A stretch of DNA of 64,000 nt from an uncultured Bacteroidia bacterium (GTDB taxonomy: Bacteria > Bacteroidota > Bacteroidia > Bacteroidales > F082), in contig CACXQV010000004.1 of the NCBI GenBank assembly GCA_902769875.1, positions 1 through 64,000 of the forward strand. The letters are read 5' to 3'. The number at the start of each line of letters is the position of its first letter. The first letter of the stretch is position 1. Position numbers and translations under genes: made by a program. Below are positions 46,921 to 59,549 of the stretch, one piece after another. The notes under the pieces are model-generated. The model made no database searches, was not told where the DNA came from, and saw only the letters and a list, made by a program, of their open reading frames with translations.

Positions 46921-48027
46921 TTACTCGTGTTCAGGTTCATGCTGTGCCATGCCGATAAACAGCGATGACAAAATGGTGAAAACGTATGCTTGGATATACG
47001 CCACAAGCAGTTCCAATGCCGTCATGAAGATGGTCATGAAGATGGAAACGACGCTCATTGCGCCACCCATGCCTGCACCATACATGCCGCTGATGATGAA
47101 AATCAGGGCCATCAGCACCATGATGATGATGTGGCCGGCAAGGATGTTGGCGAACAGACGCACCATCAGGGCGAAAGGCTTGGTGATGGTCGAAATCAGT
47201 TCGATGATGGGCATTAGCGGGAAAGCCTTCAGGAAGATAGGCACGTCGGGCCAGAGGATGTCTTTCCAATAGTGCTTGTTGCCGAAGACGTTCACGAAGA
47301 AGTAGGTCATCAAGGCCAAGACCAAAGTGATGCTGAGGTTGCCCGTCACGTTGGCACTGAAGGGGAAGAACGGGATGAGACCGAACAAGTTGGCGAAGAA
47401 GATGAAGAAGAACACGGTCAACAAATAAGGTGCGAATTTCTTCACTTTCTTTTCGGGGATGTTGGGGCGGATGATGCCGTCCAAAACCATATAGGTGAGC
47501 CATTCCACCAAGCCTTGGTACTTGGTGGGTTTGCCCATCGGGTCTTTCTTGTATTTCTTCGCGGCGGGCAGGAAGAAGGCCAACATGAAGCCGCACACGA
47601 GGAAGATGCCGAAGGCGTTTTTGGTGAACGAAATGTCGAACGGGCGCGAGATGCTGCCGTCGGCTTTCACCTCCACCAACTTGCCCGGATACCTCTCGGC
47701 ACTAATGGGCGGGATGTAGAAATTGGCGCCGTTGTGGTTGAAGGTCTCGCCCTCTTTCAACTCGCAGACGTGCTTCGACGAGAAGCAGTGCCAGCCGCCG
47801 CCGTCCTTGCACTTCACGATGACGGGTAGCCACACGCACACGGGATGCCCGTGGATTTCCGTGATGTGGAAGCAATAGCTGTCGCCCGTGTGGCCGAAGA
47901 TGAACGACTTGGCGTCAAACTCCTCCGACTTCTCCTTTTCAGGCTCTTGCGCAAAGCCTTGTTCGGGCGCAAAAGCCATCATAGCGAGGAAAAGGAACAG
48001 CGCAATATGTTTCAGAACATTTTTCAT
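46921..48027 (-). CDS. atpB: F-type ATP synthase a subunit with periplasmic N-terminal domain
   Basis: 368 residues, longer than the E. coli protein (271). A signal peptide (about 1-26, G-F-A-Q) and a polar, Cys-containing periplasmic domain (27-135) come before five or so membrane helices. The essential Arg of the ion path is in M-V-R-L-F-A-N-I-L-A-G-H. The long N-terminus is usual in Bacteroidetes. Its ATG overlaps the stop of the upstream AtpI-like gene by four bases (ATGA). Confidence 0.93.
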   Translation of the reverse strand: MKNVLKHIALFLFLAMMAFAPEQGFAQEPEKEKSEEFDAKSFIFGHTGDSYCFHITEIHGHPVCVWLPVIVKCKDGGGWHCFSSKHVCELKEGETFNHNGANFYIPPISAERYPGKLVEVKADGSISRPFDISFTKNAFGIFLVCGFMLAFFLPAAKKYKKDPMGKPTKYQGLVEWLTYMVLDGIIRPNIPEKKVKKFAPYLLTVFFFIFFANLFGLIPFFPFSANVTGNLSITLVLALMTYFFVNVFGNKHYWKDILWPDVPIFLKAFPLMPIIELISTITKPFALMVRLFANILAGHIIIMVLMALIFIISGMYGAGMGGAMSVVSIFMTIFMTALELLVAYIQAYVFTILSSLFIGMAQHEPEHE

Positions 48028-48419
48028 GCCTTGCTAACTTTGTTCAAGTTCTTGATAAAGTGGTTGTAAACGCAGGTTTCCGCGAAAAGTGCGATGAGAT
48101 AGGCCGAAGCCGTGATGATGACAAAAGCCCGACTGCTTTCCTTGACGAAGACGATGTAAAGCACCAAAGCGGCCACTGTAAGCACCATCTTGATGCCTTT
48201 GTAAACCAAAAGCCAGGTGAGCTTGTTGGGATGGGCTTCCACGTTCTTTTGCATCAGGTGGCAATAGAAGGCACCGAGAATCATGAAGAGGTTGGGAGCC
48301 ATGATCATCCACTTGTTCCACCAAGGCTTGTCGGCAAAGAAGCAGAGCAGAATGCCGTCAAAGACGATGCAGAGCAGCAGAAAAACAGCCAAGTATTTTG
48401 TCAGCACTTTCTTTTTCAT
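48024..48419 (-). CDS. AtpI-like membrane protein of the ATP synthase operon
   Basis: 131 residues with four predicted membrane helices (about 10-28, 36-55, 70-90 and 98-118). The sequence is not strongly conserved, but a small four-helix protein in this position is typical of AtpI-like assembly factors, which help c-ring formation. The calls come from position and topology. It overlaps atpC and atpB by four bases on either side, so translation is coupled. Confidence 0.7.
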   Translation of the reverse strand: MKKKVLTKYLAVFLLLCIVFDGILLCFFADKPWWNKWMIMAPNLFMILGAFYCHLMQKNVEAHPNKLTWLLVYKGIKMVLTVAALVLYIVFVKESSRAFVIITASAYLIALFAETCVYNHFIKNLNKVSKA

Positions 48420-48658
48420 AACTCAACGCAGATGGTCAGTTGGTTGTCGTGGTTCTCGGTGAAGCCGCCCTTGATGTCGAACTCCTTATGCTCGCCCTTG
48501 CCGTCGGTGAGGCTTACTTTGCCGGCCTCAAGGATGGCGACGATGGCGGCATGGTGCTCCAGCAGGGTAAATGGTCCCATCTGGCTCGGCACCGTGACAC
48601 TGGTGGCTTCGCCTGCAAACAGCGTTGCGCTCGGTGAAATGATTTCGACTTTCATCAC
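48416..48658 (-). CDS. atpC: F-type ATP synthase epsilon subunit (short form)
   Basis: 80 residues, only the N-terminal beta-sandwich domain (I-I-S-P-S-A-T-L-F-A-G and G-P-F-T-L-L-E-H-H-A). The C-terminal two-helix domain that inhibits ATP hydrolysis in E. coli is missing, as in other Bacteroidetes. It follows atpD by eight bases. Confidence 0.9.
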   Translation of the reverse strand: MMKVEIISPSATLFAGEATSVTVPSQMGPFTLLEHHAAIVAILEAGKVSLTDGKGEHKEFDIKGGFTENHDNQLTICVEL

Positions 48659-48666
48659 ACCTTATA

Positions 48667-50244
<1,578 letters not shown>

Positions 50245-50337
50245 TCAATTATTGTTTTTCGCTCGGCAGTTTTTTTTAAAAAAAGAAAAAAAGTCTTTCA
50301 AATGCATTTTTTTAGGCCGTTGAATATCATAAAACCT

Positions 50338-50345
50338 TATTTTTG
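50338..50345 (+). promoter_or_regulatory. -7 box of the GNAT-SPT unit
   Basis: TATTTTTG ends one base before ATG 50347 and four before ATG 50350. Transcription would start at or next to the start codon, so the mRNA is probably leaderless. Confidence 0.55.
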
Positions 50346-50349
50346 CATG

Positions 50350-52672
<2,323 letters not shown>

Positions 52673-52690
52673 TCGCCTATCGGGGTGCTG

Positions 52691-52737
52691 CCGTAGGTCA
52701 CGACCTACGGTTACTGAAGTATCGCCCCTTGGGGCGA
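52691..52737. repeat. Paired palindromes between spt and the SDR gene
   Basis: CCGTAGGTCACGACCTACGG (52691-52710) and TCGCCCCTTGGGGCGA (52722-52737) are two stable hairpins separated by 11 bases. They look like a REP-type element or a transcript boundary; no T run follows. Confidence 0.7.
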
Positions 52738-52755
52738 AAATAATCCGCAGAATCC

Positions 52756-53556
52756 GTGAAATCCGTAGTTTTCATTACAGGCATATCATCAGGCTTTGGC
52801 CTCGAAACGGCCCGAATGCTTTCGCGAGAAGGTCACACTGTTTATGGCACGGTGCGCCGCGAGGTGGAGCCTTTGCCTGATGTGCATTACCTCCGTCTGG
52901 ATGTCCGCGACCGCGAAGCCGTGAACGAAGCCGTTAGGCAAATCGTTGAAAAAGAAGGTCGTATGGATGTGTTGGTCAACAATGCCGGTATGGGCATCGG
53001 CGGCCCGCTGGAGTTTGCCTCCGAGGAGGAAATCAGTATGCAGATGGACACCAACTTCATGGGTTTTGTGCATTGCGTTGATGCGGTCTTGCCTTATATG
53101 CGCAAGCAAAAAAGCGGCAAAATCATTGCCTTGAGCAGCATCGGCGGCCTGATGGGACTGCCGTTCCAAGGCTTTTATTCCGCCAGCAAGTTCGCCATCG
53201 AGGGCTATTGCGAGGCCCTGCGTCTGGAGACCAAATCCTTCGGCATTCAGGTCGTGGTTTTGCGCCCCGGCGACTTTGCAACGGGCTTCACAGGCAGCCG
53301 CAAAAAAGTGGCCGACGAGGCAGCGCTTCAAGCCTATCCGGTTTATCAAGTAGCGATTGACAAAGTGGAACACGACGAAAACGGTGGCCTCAAACCCGTC
53401 GTTTTGGCCCGGAAAATCAGTCAAATCATCAGGAAAAACAACCCTCGAAACGGCTATGTCGTGGCTTCATTCGAGCAGAAACTCTCCGTCTTGCTGAAGC
53501 GCATCCTGCCCGGCCAATGGTTTGCAAAAGTTTTGGGGTCGTATTATGGGCTTTGA
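52756..53556 (+). CDS. Short-chain dehydrogenase/reductase, candidate 3-ketosphinganine reductase
   Basis: 266 residues of the classical SDR family. The nucleotide motif is T-G-I-S-S-G-F-G (8-15), followed by N-N-A-G-M-G, and the catalytic pair is Tyr141/Lys145 in Y-S-A-S-K. The start is the GTG at 52756; no in-frame ATG precedes the Rossmann strand. Its first codons lie in a copy of an intergenic repeat. The gene follows spt, so reduction of 3-ketosphinganine is a reasonable guess; the substrate cannot be read from sequence. Confidence 0.8.
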   Translation: MKSVVFITGISSGFGLETARMLSREGHTVYGTVRREVEPLPDVHYLRLDVRDREAVNEAVRQIVEKEGRMDVLVNNAGMGIGGPLEFASEEEISMQMDTNFMGFVHCVDAVLPYMRKQKSGKIIALSSIGGLMGLPFQGFYSASKFAIEGYCEALRLETKSFGIQVVVLRPGDFATGFTGSRKKVADEAALQAYPVYQVAIDKVEHDENGGLKPVVLARKISQIIRKNNPRNGYVVASFEQKLSVLLKRILPGQWFAKVLGSYYGL

Positions 53557-53599
53557 TGAAATATTTCCGTTTTCTTTTCGTTTTGTGATTTGGAATGCT

Positions 53600-53607
53600 T
53601 AATTTTG
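53600..53607 (+). promoter_or_regulatory. -7 box of the V/A-type ATPase operon
   Basis: TAATTTTG matches TAnnTTTG. It ends two bases before the in-frame ATG at 53609, which cannot then be the start; ATG 53645 gives a leader of about 30 nt. Confidence 0.55.
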
Positions 53608-53644
53608 CATGCAAATCCAATGGCAACAACAAAACGAAAAATAT

Positions 53645-54256
53645 ATGCAAGACAAACTGCAACAATTGACCGACAGGCTCTATAACGAGGGCTTGTCGAA
53701 AGGAAAACACGATGGCGAAGAACTGGTGCAAAAGGCTCAGGCTGAGGCCAATCGCATTGTGGCATACGCCAAGGCCGAGGCCGACCGCATCATCGCCCAA
53801 GCCAACAAGGAAGCCGAAGAACTGAAAACCAAGGTGACCGCCGACGTGAAGATGGCCGCCACACAAAGCATCGCCGTGACGAAACAGGAAATCGAGAAAA
53901 TGGTGGTGACCAAGGCCGCCCAAGAAGGCGTGAAAGCCAACATGGGCAATGCTGCTTTTGCGAAAGAACTGATTGCGAGTGTGGTGAAGGCTTTCAACCC
54001 ACAAAACGCTTCGCCTGTCGATTTGAGCCTTATCCTGCCCGAATCGCTGAAGGCAGAGGTGGAGCCTTTCGTGAAAAACGAAATCGCCAAGCAATTCAAG
54101 GGCGAGGTGAAGGTTGACTATTCCAAGAAGATGAACGGCGGCTTCAAGATTTCGCCCAAGGAAGGCGGCTATATGCTTAACTTCACCGACGAGGAGTTCA
54201 CCCAACTCATTGCCAACTACCTGCGTCCCGCCACCAAGAAAATCCTCTTTGGCTGA
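53645..54256 (+). CDS. ntpE: V/A-type ATPase subunit E
   Basis: 203 residues. Subunit E is the peripheral stalk of the V/A-type ATPase. The N-terminal half is a charged coiled coil (A-E-A-N-R-I-V-A-Y-A-K-A-E-A-D-R-I-I-A-Q-A) and the C-terminal half a compact domain with V-D-Y-S-K-K-M-N-G-G-F-K. The start at 53645 is preferred over 53609 because of the promoter. It opens the operon. Confidence 0.88.
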   Translation: MQDKLQQLTDRLYNEGLSKGKHDGEELVQKAQAEANRIVAYAKAEADRIIAQANKEAEELKTKVTADVKMAATQSIAVTKQEIEKMVVTKAAQEGVKANMGNAAFAKELIASVVKAFNPQNASPVDLSLILPESLKAEVEPFVKNEIAKQFKGEVKVDYSKKMNGGFKISPKEGGYMLNFTDEEFTQLIANYLRPATKKILFG

Positions 54257-54861
54257 TGGATAACTACGTCTATATCGTGGCTGGCTTGCCGGAACTGACT
54301 TCGGGCTTCGAAAACGCGGGCTTCGACTATGCCGCTGTGAAAGAGTCGATTATGGAACTGCTTTCCGAGAAAGACCAACAATTGGTCGAACTTATGGAGG
54401 ATGGTTTCGATGAAAACTCTTTGGGTGCCGACTTCTACACCAAGGCCGCCGAGAGCAAGAACCGCTTCATCCGCGAGTATTTCGACTTCGACGGTCGCCT
54501 GCGCAATATGAAGGTGAACTATTTGGCCAAACGCCTCGGCAAGAATGGGGAAGACTACATCGTGGAACTGCCAGAGGCCGACTTCGAGGAGGAGAAACAA
54601 ATCCAAGACATCCTCGCCGATGCCGACTTCGTGGAGCGCGAGCAGAAAATGGACGAACTGAAATGGGAGAAGGCCAGCGACATCGCCCGCATGGACTACT
54701 TCAACATGAACGCCATCCTCGCCTTCCTCGTCAAGGCCAAGACCGTCCAACGCTGGGCCGAACTCGATGCTAATAAGGGTCGGGAAATGTTCAAGAAATT
54801 GGTTCAAGAGATTAGAGGCACGAGCGCGAATTTGGATTTGAGCGGAGGAGGGAAAATATAG
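54256..54861 (+). CDS. DUF2764 protein of the V/A-type ATPase operon
   Basis: 201 residues of the DUF2764 family, which always sits between subunits E and A in Bacteroidetes, Chlamydia and spirochaete operons. It starts M-D-N-Y-V-Y-I-V-A-G-L-P-E-L and is rich in acidic helices. It probably replaces the C/d-type central-stalk adaptor; this is inferred from position. Its ATG overlaps the stop of ntpE by one base. Its TAG stop lies inside the first 29-bp repeat. Confidence 0.85.
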   Translation: MDNYVYIVAGLPELTSGFENAGFDYAAVKESIMELLSEKDQQLVELMEDGFDENSLGADFYTKAAESKNRFIREYFDFDGRLRNMKVNYLAKRLGKNGEDYIVELPEADFEEEKQIQDILADADFVEREQKMDELKWEKASDIARMDYFNMNAILAFLVKAKTVQRWAELDANKGREMFKKLVQEIRGTSANLDLSGGGKI

Positions 54862-55000
54862 TATCAAGACGCTATAAAGTGCAAATATAGTGTCAAGACG
54901 CTATAAAGTGTAAATATAGCCTCTAAAGGTTATAAGAATGAGATATAAGTTCTGAGCCTAATAAATGGAAAATATAAGTTCCAAACCTTATATTTATATA
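54856..55000 (+). repeat. Five 29-bp tandem units with dyads (operator-like array)
   Basis: Units begin at 54856, 54885, 54914, 54943 and 54972, exactly 29 bp apart, each starting ATATA. Units 1 and 2 are nearly identical (core TATAGTGTCAAGACGCTATA in unit 2). Units 3 and 5 differ in sequence but keep the dyad (TATAgCCT...AGGtTATA; TATAAG...CTTATA); unit 4 is the weakest. The array ends 20 bp before the satD-like ATG. Confidence 0.85.
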
Positions 55001-55019
55001 GAGATAAAAGAGAAAATAA

Positions 55020-55706
55020 ATGGTAAGAGCAACAATTTCGGCAGACATCGTTTCTTCCACAGCATTAAAGGTGGAGGAGTTGACCCTTTTGCAATCGGAA
55101 ATACGTCGTTTCCTTGATGAACTTGCAGAAAAGTCGCAGGGCAAGAATTGGGGAAGGTTGTTTAAAGGCGATTCGGTTGAGATTTTCTTGTTCGACCCGC
55201 ATGAAGCATTTAGAACGGCATTGTTATTGAAAACTTTGGTGAAAAAGACTTTTTCATGGGGAAAAGAAACGAATGTCAAACGTGAGTTGTTCAAGAAATA
55301 TGGTGTTCGGCTGGCTATTGGCGTTGGCGAAATGCGCACCGTTGATAAAAAACAAGATGTTCTGGATGGGGAGGCAATCTATTATTCAGGGAGATTGTTG
55401 GAAAACCAACTAAAATCGGATAAAGGCAGGACTTCCACGAAAAGAACAATGTTGTTTGGGTGCAACGACGAGTCACTTTCTGAACAAATAGATACCATGT
55501 TGGGATTATTGGATGTTGTGCTGAAAAAGGCAACATCCATCCAAAGTGAAATCGTATATAATAAGTTGTCGGGAAAACAGGAGAATGAAATAGCAAAGTT
55601 GTTGAATATAAAGCAACCGACGGTAAATCGACATAGTAATTCTGCTGGTTGGCCTGCCATCGAATCCGCTGTAAACTATTTTGAAAAACTGAACTTCGAA
55701 CAATGA
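55020..55706 (+). CDS. SatD-like protein with C-terminal helix-turn-helix
   Basis: 228 residues. The N-terminal ~150 residues start with T-I-S-A-D-I-V-S-S-T, then G-R-L-F-K-G-D-S-V-E-I-F, and V-R-L-A-I-G-V-G-E-M-R, the pattern of the SatD family, related by eye to class III nucleotide cyclases. The C-terminal part (about 180-220) is a helix-turn-helix: Q-E-N-E-I-A-K-L-L-N-I-K-Q-P-T-V-N-R-H. SatD has no settled function. The five dyads just upstream make an auto-regulatory role plausible. The next gene overlaps by four bases (ATGA). Confidence 0.8.
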   Translation: MVRATISADIVSSTALKVEELTLLQSEIRRFLDELAEKSQGKNWGRLFKGDSVEIFLFDPHEAFRTALLLKTLVKKTFSWGKETNVKRELFKKYGVRLAIGVGEMRTVDKKQDVLDGEAIYYSGRLLENQLKSDKGRTSTKRTMLFGCNDESLSEQIDTMLGLLDVVLKKATSIQSEIVYNKLSGKQENEIAKLLNIKQPTVNRHSNSAGWPAIESAVNYFEKLNFEQ

Positions 55707-56404
55707 TGTGCAAACTCCTCATATTGCAACTTTTGGCGCACCTTGTCAGCGACTTCTATTTGCAGACAGAAAATTCCTGCAAGAGCAAGGCCGACAATGC
55801 GTTCAAATCGAGGCATTTGTACATTCATGCGTTGATTACCTTTGCTTGCGCTTGGTTGTTCTCGCTGAGTGTGGGCTATTGGTGGGCGGCGTTGCTGATT
55901 GCGGTGCTGCATCTTGTCATTGACGGCTTGAAATCGGTTTGTAAGAACCTGAAAGGCGCGTTCTTCATTGACCAGTTGCTGCATTTGGTGGTCATTGTCG
56001 CGGTGGTGGCTCTTTTTAATAAAGGTGTAATCTCGCTCCCGATATGGTTGCCCGAAACGAAGGTGTTGTTATGGATTGTGGCATTCGCGTTTTGTTTGCG
56101 TCCTGCCAATTTCATTATCCAGAACATCTTTAAGGAGGCAAAAATATCTATTCCTGACAGCGGAAAAGAACAAAGTTTGCCCAATGCGGGTCGTGTGATT
56201 GGCAATATGGAGCGGATGCTTACGCTGGTTTTTGTCATGTTGGGACAATATGAAGCCATAGGCTTTTTGTTGGCTGCCAAGTCTTTGCTGAGATTTAGGG
56301 AAACGGATACGGTGAAGTCGGAATATGTTTTGGTCGGCACTTTGTTGAGTTTTGGCATCGCGATTCTATCGGGGGTTGCCGTTGTATTAATTTTGAAATC
56401 TTGA
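55703..56404 (+). CDS. DUF3307 membrane protein
   Basis: 233 residues with about six hydrophobic helices and the DUF3307 pattern: L-L-A-H-L-V-S-D-F-Y-L-Q at the start, K-S-R-H-L-Y-I-H-A, and L-H-L-V-I-D-G-L-K. These His/Asp-rich segments suggest a membrane metal or hydrolase site but no activity is established. DUF3307 genes commonly follow satD; here they form a translationally coupled pair inside the ATPase operon. The spacer to ntpA (56405-56454) is an AT-rich run of GAAAT-type repeats. Confidence 0.85.
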   Translation: MMCKLLILQLLAHLVSDFYLQTENSCKSKADNAFKSRHLYIHALITFACAWLFSLSVGYWWAALLIAVLHLVIDGLKSVCKNLKGAFFIDQLLHLVVIVAVVALFNKGVISLPIWLPETKVLLWIVAFAFCLRPANFIIQNIFKEAKISIPDSGKEQSLPNAGRVIGNMERMLTLVFVMLGQYEAIGFLLAAKSLLRFRETDTVKSEYVLVGTLLSFGIAILSGVAVVLILKS

Positions 56405-56454
56405 AATCTTGAAATTTGAAATAAGAAATATAGAAATTAGAAATCTTGAAATAA

Positions 56455-58203
56455 ATGAAGACAAAAGGAAAAGTTACAGGAATCATTGCAAACCTCGTCA
56501 CTGTGGAGGTGGACGGCCCTGTGGCACAGAATGAAATCTGCTTCATCGACTTGGCGGGTACCAAGCTGATGGCGGAGGTCATCAAGGTGAACGGGAACAA
56601 GGCCTCCGTGCAGGTGTTTGAGAGCACGCGCGGCCTCCAAATCGGCGACAAGGTGGAATTCCAAGGCTATATGCTTGAAGTGACCTTGGGCCCCGGTTTG
56701 CTTTCGAGCAACTTCGACGGCCTGCAGAACAACCTCGCCACCATGACGGGCGTGTTTCTGAAACGCGGTGAATACACCAAGGCCTTGGACGAAGAGAAAC
56801 TTTGGGACTTCACGCCCCTCGCCAAGGCTGGCGACCAAGTGGTGGCCGCCGACTGGTTGGGCGAAGTCAAGGAAGGCTGGCTGCCCCACAAAATCATGGT
56901 GCCGTTCAACTTCAAGGGCACTTACACCGTGAAGGCGGTGGCCAAAGCCGGACAATACAAAATCACCGACACCATCGCCGTGCTGACCAACGCGGAAGGC
57001 GAGGAAGTGAAGGTGACGATGATTCAGAAATGGCCCGTCAAGGTGGCCGTGGGCGGCTATGCGGAGAAACCGCGTCCCTTCAAGGTGATGGAGACAGGTG
57101 TGCGTACCATCGACACGCTGAACCCTATCGCGGAAGGCGGCACGGGCTTCATCCCCGGACCTTTCGGCTGCGGCAAGACCGTGCTGCAACATGCCCTCGC
57201 CGAGCAAGCCGACGCCGACATCATCATCATGGCGGCCTGCGGCGAGCGTGCCAACGAGGTGGTGGAAATCTTCACCGAGTTCCCCGAACTGAAGGACAAG
57301 CACACAGGTCGTAGCCTGATGGAACGTACCATCATCATCTGCAACACGTCCAATATGCCGGTCGCGGCTCGTGAGGCTTCGGTCTATACGGCCATGACCC
57401 TTGGCGAATACTACCGCGCCATGGGAATGAAGGTCTTGCTGCTCGCCGACTCCACATCGCGTTGGGCGCAGGCCTTGCGTGAGATGAGTAACCGCTTGGA
57501 GGAACTGCCCGGCCAGGACGGCTTCCCTGTCGATTTGTCGGCTATCATCTCCAACTTCTACGCTCGTGCGGGTTATGTGAAACTGAACAACGGCCAGTCG
57601 GGTTCCATCACCTTCATCGGAACGGTGTCGCCTGCCGGCGGTAACTTGAAGGAACCTGTCACCGAATCCACCAAGAAAGCGGCCCGTTGCTTCTATGGCC
57701 TTTCGCAGAACCGCGCCGACAAGAAGCGCTATCCCGCCGTCGATCCCGTGGATTCCTACTCGAAATACCTCGAATATCCTGAAATCATTGAATATCTTGA
57801 CAACAAGATTGAAAAGGGTTGGGTCGATAAGGTGACGAAGACGAAATACATCATCCGTAAGGGTAAAGATGCCTACGAGCAAATCAACATCTTGGGCGAT
57901 GACGGCGTGCCGATGTCGTACCACGAGCAATATTGGAAGTCGGAACTCATTGACTTTGTGATACTTCAGCAAGACGCTTTCGATGAAATCGACGGCTCAA
58001 CGCCACTTGAACGCCAAAAGTTCATGCTCGACCTTGTGCTCGAAATCTGCGACCGCAGCTTCAAGTTCGACAACTTCGAGGAGTGTACGACCTACTTCAA
58101 GGGCCTGATTAACATCTGCCGACAGATGAACTACTCGGAATTCAAGTCGGAAAACTTTGAAAAATATCTTGGACAGTTAAAGGAGGAACTGAAACATGAG
58201 TGA
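56455..58203 (+). CDS. ntpA: V/A-type ATPase catalytic subunit A
   Basis: 582 residues. Subunit A is the catalytic head. The Walker A is G-P-F-G-C-G-K-T (235-242, canonical G-x-F-G-S-G-K-T) with the A-type non-homologous insertion before it, then G-E-R-A-N-E-V-V-E. The C-terminal domain reads V-D-S-Y-S-K-Y. Its last codons carry an AGGAGG that serves ntpB, whose ATG overlaps the stop. Confidence 0.96.
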   Translation: MKTKGKVTGIIANLVTVEVDGPVAQNEICFIDLAGTKLMAEVIKVNGNKASVQVFESTRGLQIGDKVEFQGYMLEVTLGPGLLSSNFDGLQNNLATMTGVFLKRGEYTKALDEEKLWDFTPLAKAGDQVVAADWLGEVKEGWLPHKIMVPFNFKGTYTVKAVAKAGQYKITDTIAVLTNAEGEEVKVTMIQKWPVKVAVGGYAEKPRPFKVMETGVRTIDTLNPIAEGGTGFIPGPFGCGKTVLQHALAEQADADIIIMAACGERANEVVEIFTEFPELKDKHTGRSLMERTIIICNTSNMPVAAREASVYTAMTLGEYYRAMGMKVLLLADSTSRWAQALREMSNRLEELPGQDGFPVDLSAIISNFYARAGYVKLNNGQSGSITFIGTVSPAGGNLKEPVTESTKKAARCFYGLSQNRADKKRYPAVDPVDSYSKYLEYPEIIEYLDNKIEKGWVDKVTKTKYIIRKGKDAYEQINILGDDGVPMSYHEQYWKSELIDFVILQQDAFDEIDGSTPLERQKFMLDLVLEICDRSFKFDNFEECTTYFKGLINICRQMNYSEFKSENFEKYLGQLKEELKHE

Positions 58204-59521
58204 GAAAGCCTTTCAACGCATCTATACGAAGCTGACCGCCATCACCAAGGCCACCGTGACCCTTGAGGCGCAAGGCGTGGCCAACGACGAACTCGCTGTC
58301 GTGGCGGGTCGTTTGGCGCAGGTGGTGAAAATCAAGGACAACGCCGTCACCTTGCAGGTGTTTGGCGGCACGGAAGACATCCCGACCAACGCCGAAGTGA
58401 CCTTCTTCGGCGAGCCGCCCACCTTGAACGTGAGCGACGAACTGGCTGGCCGTTTCTTCAACGCCTACGGCGAGCCTATCGACGGCGGTCCGGCTGTGGA
58501 GGGCGAGAAACGCCAAATTGGCGGTCCCTCCGTGAACCCCTACAAGCGTCGTATGCCTTCCGAGCTGATTCCCACGGGTATCGCGGGCATCGACTTGAAC
58601 AACACTTTGGTTTCGGGACAGAAGATTCCGTTCTTCGCCGACCCCGACCAGCCTTATAACAAGGTGATGAGTATGGTGGCCCTCCGCGCTGATGTCGATA
58701 AGATTATCCTCGGCGGCATGGGTCTTTCTAACGACGACTACCTGTTTTTCAAAAACGAGTTTGAGAGTGCCGGAGCCTTGCACAAGATCATCAGTTTCGT
58801 GAACACCACCGACCAACCGCCTGTCGAGCGTCTGCTGATTCCCGACATGGCCTTGACCGCTGCGGAATATTTCGCCGTCGATAAGAACGAGAAGGTGTTG
58901 GTGCTGCTCACCGATATGACTTTGTATGCCGACGCTTTGAGTATCGTGAGCAACCGTATGGACCAAATCCCATCCAAGGACTCTATGCCCGGATCGCTCT
59001 ACTCCGACCTCGCGAAGATTTACGAAAAGGCCGTGCAGTTGCCCGATGGCGGTTCCATCACCATCATCGCCGTGACGACCTTGAACGATGGCGACATCAC
59101 GCACGCCATCCCCGACAATACGGGTTACATCACTGAAGGTCAGTTGTTCCTCCGTGCCGATGCCGATTCGGGCAAGGTCATCGTGGACCCGTTCCGCTCG
59201 CTGTCGCGTTTGAAACAGCATGTGCAGAACAAGAAGACCCGTGAGGACCATAGCGCAGTGATGAACACTTCGGTGCGACTCTACGCCGATGCCTCCAACG
59301 CCAAGACCAAGCTGGAGAACGGCTTCGACCTGAGCGACTACGACCTGCGCTGCCTCGATTATGCCAAGGAATACGCCACGCGCCTCCTCGCCATCGACGT
59401 CAACATCCCGATTACTGAGATGCTCGACACGGCTTGGGAGTTGTTCGGCAAGTATTTCACTAAGGCCGAAACGGGTTTGAAGGAGAAACTCATTGAAAAA
59501 TACTGGAAAGAGAAAGAATAA
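58196..59521 (+). CDS. ntpB: V/A-type ATPase subunit B
   Basis: 441 residues, the non-catalytic partner of A. It has no Walker A loop, as is normal, but keeps the E-L-I-P-T-G-I-A-G-I-D segment and D-M-T-L-Y-A-D-A-L. ATG 58196 lies 9 bases after an AGGAGG (58181-58186) inside ntpA and overlaps it by 8 bases. Confidence 0.95.
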   Translation: MSEKAFQRIYTKLTAITKATVTLEAQGVANDELAVVAGRLAQVVKIKDNAVTLQVFGGTEDIPTNAEVTFFGEPPTLNVSDELAGRFFNAYGEPIDGGPAVEGEKRQIGGPSVNPYKRRMPSELIPTGIAGIDLNNTLVSGQKIPFFADPDQPYNKVMSMVALRADVDKIILGGMGLSNDDYLFFKNEFESAGALHKIISFVNTTDQPPVERLLIPDMALTAAEYFAVDKNEKVLVLLTDMTLYADALSIVSNRMDQIPSKDSMPGSLYSDLAKIYEKAVQLPDGGSITIIAVTTLNDGDITHAIPDNTGYITEGQLFLRADADSGKVIVDPFRSLSRLKQHVQNKKTREDHSAVMNTSVRLYADASNAKTKLENGFDLSDYDLRCLDYAKEYATRLLAIDVNIPITEMLDTAWELFGKYFTKAETGLKEKLIEKYWKEKE

Positions 59522-59549
59522 TATGGGAACATCTCACTTGACCCTTAAT

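Noticed and set aside
54856..55000. CRISPR array
   Set aside because: Units abut without spacers and carry dyads; no cas genes are near.
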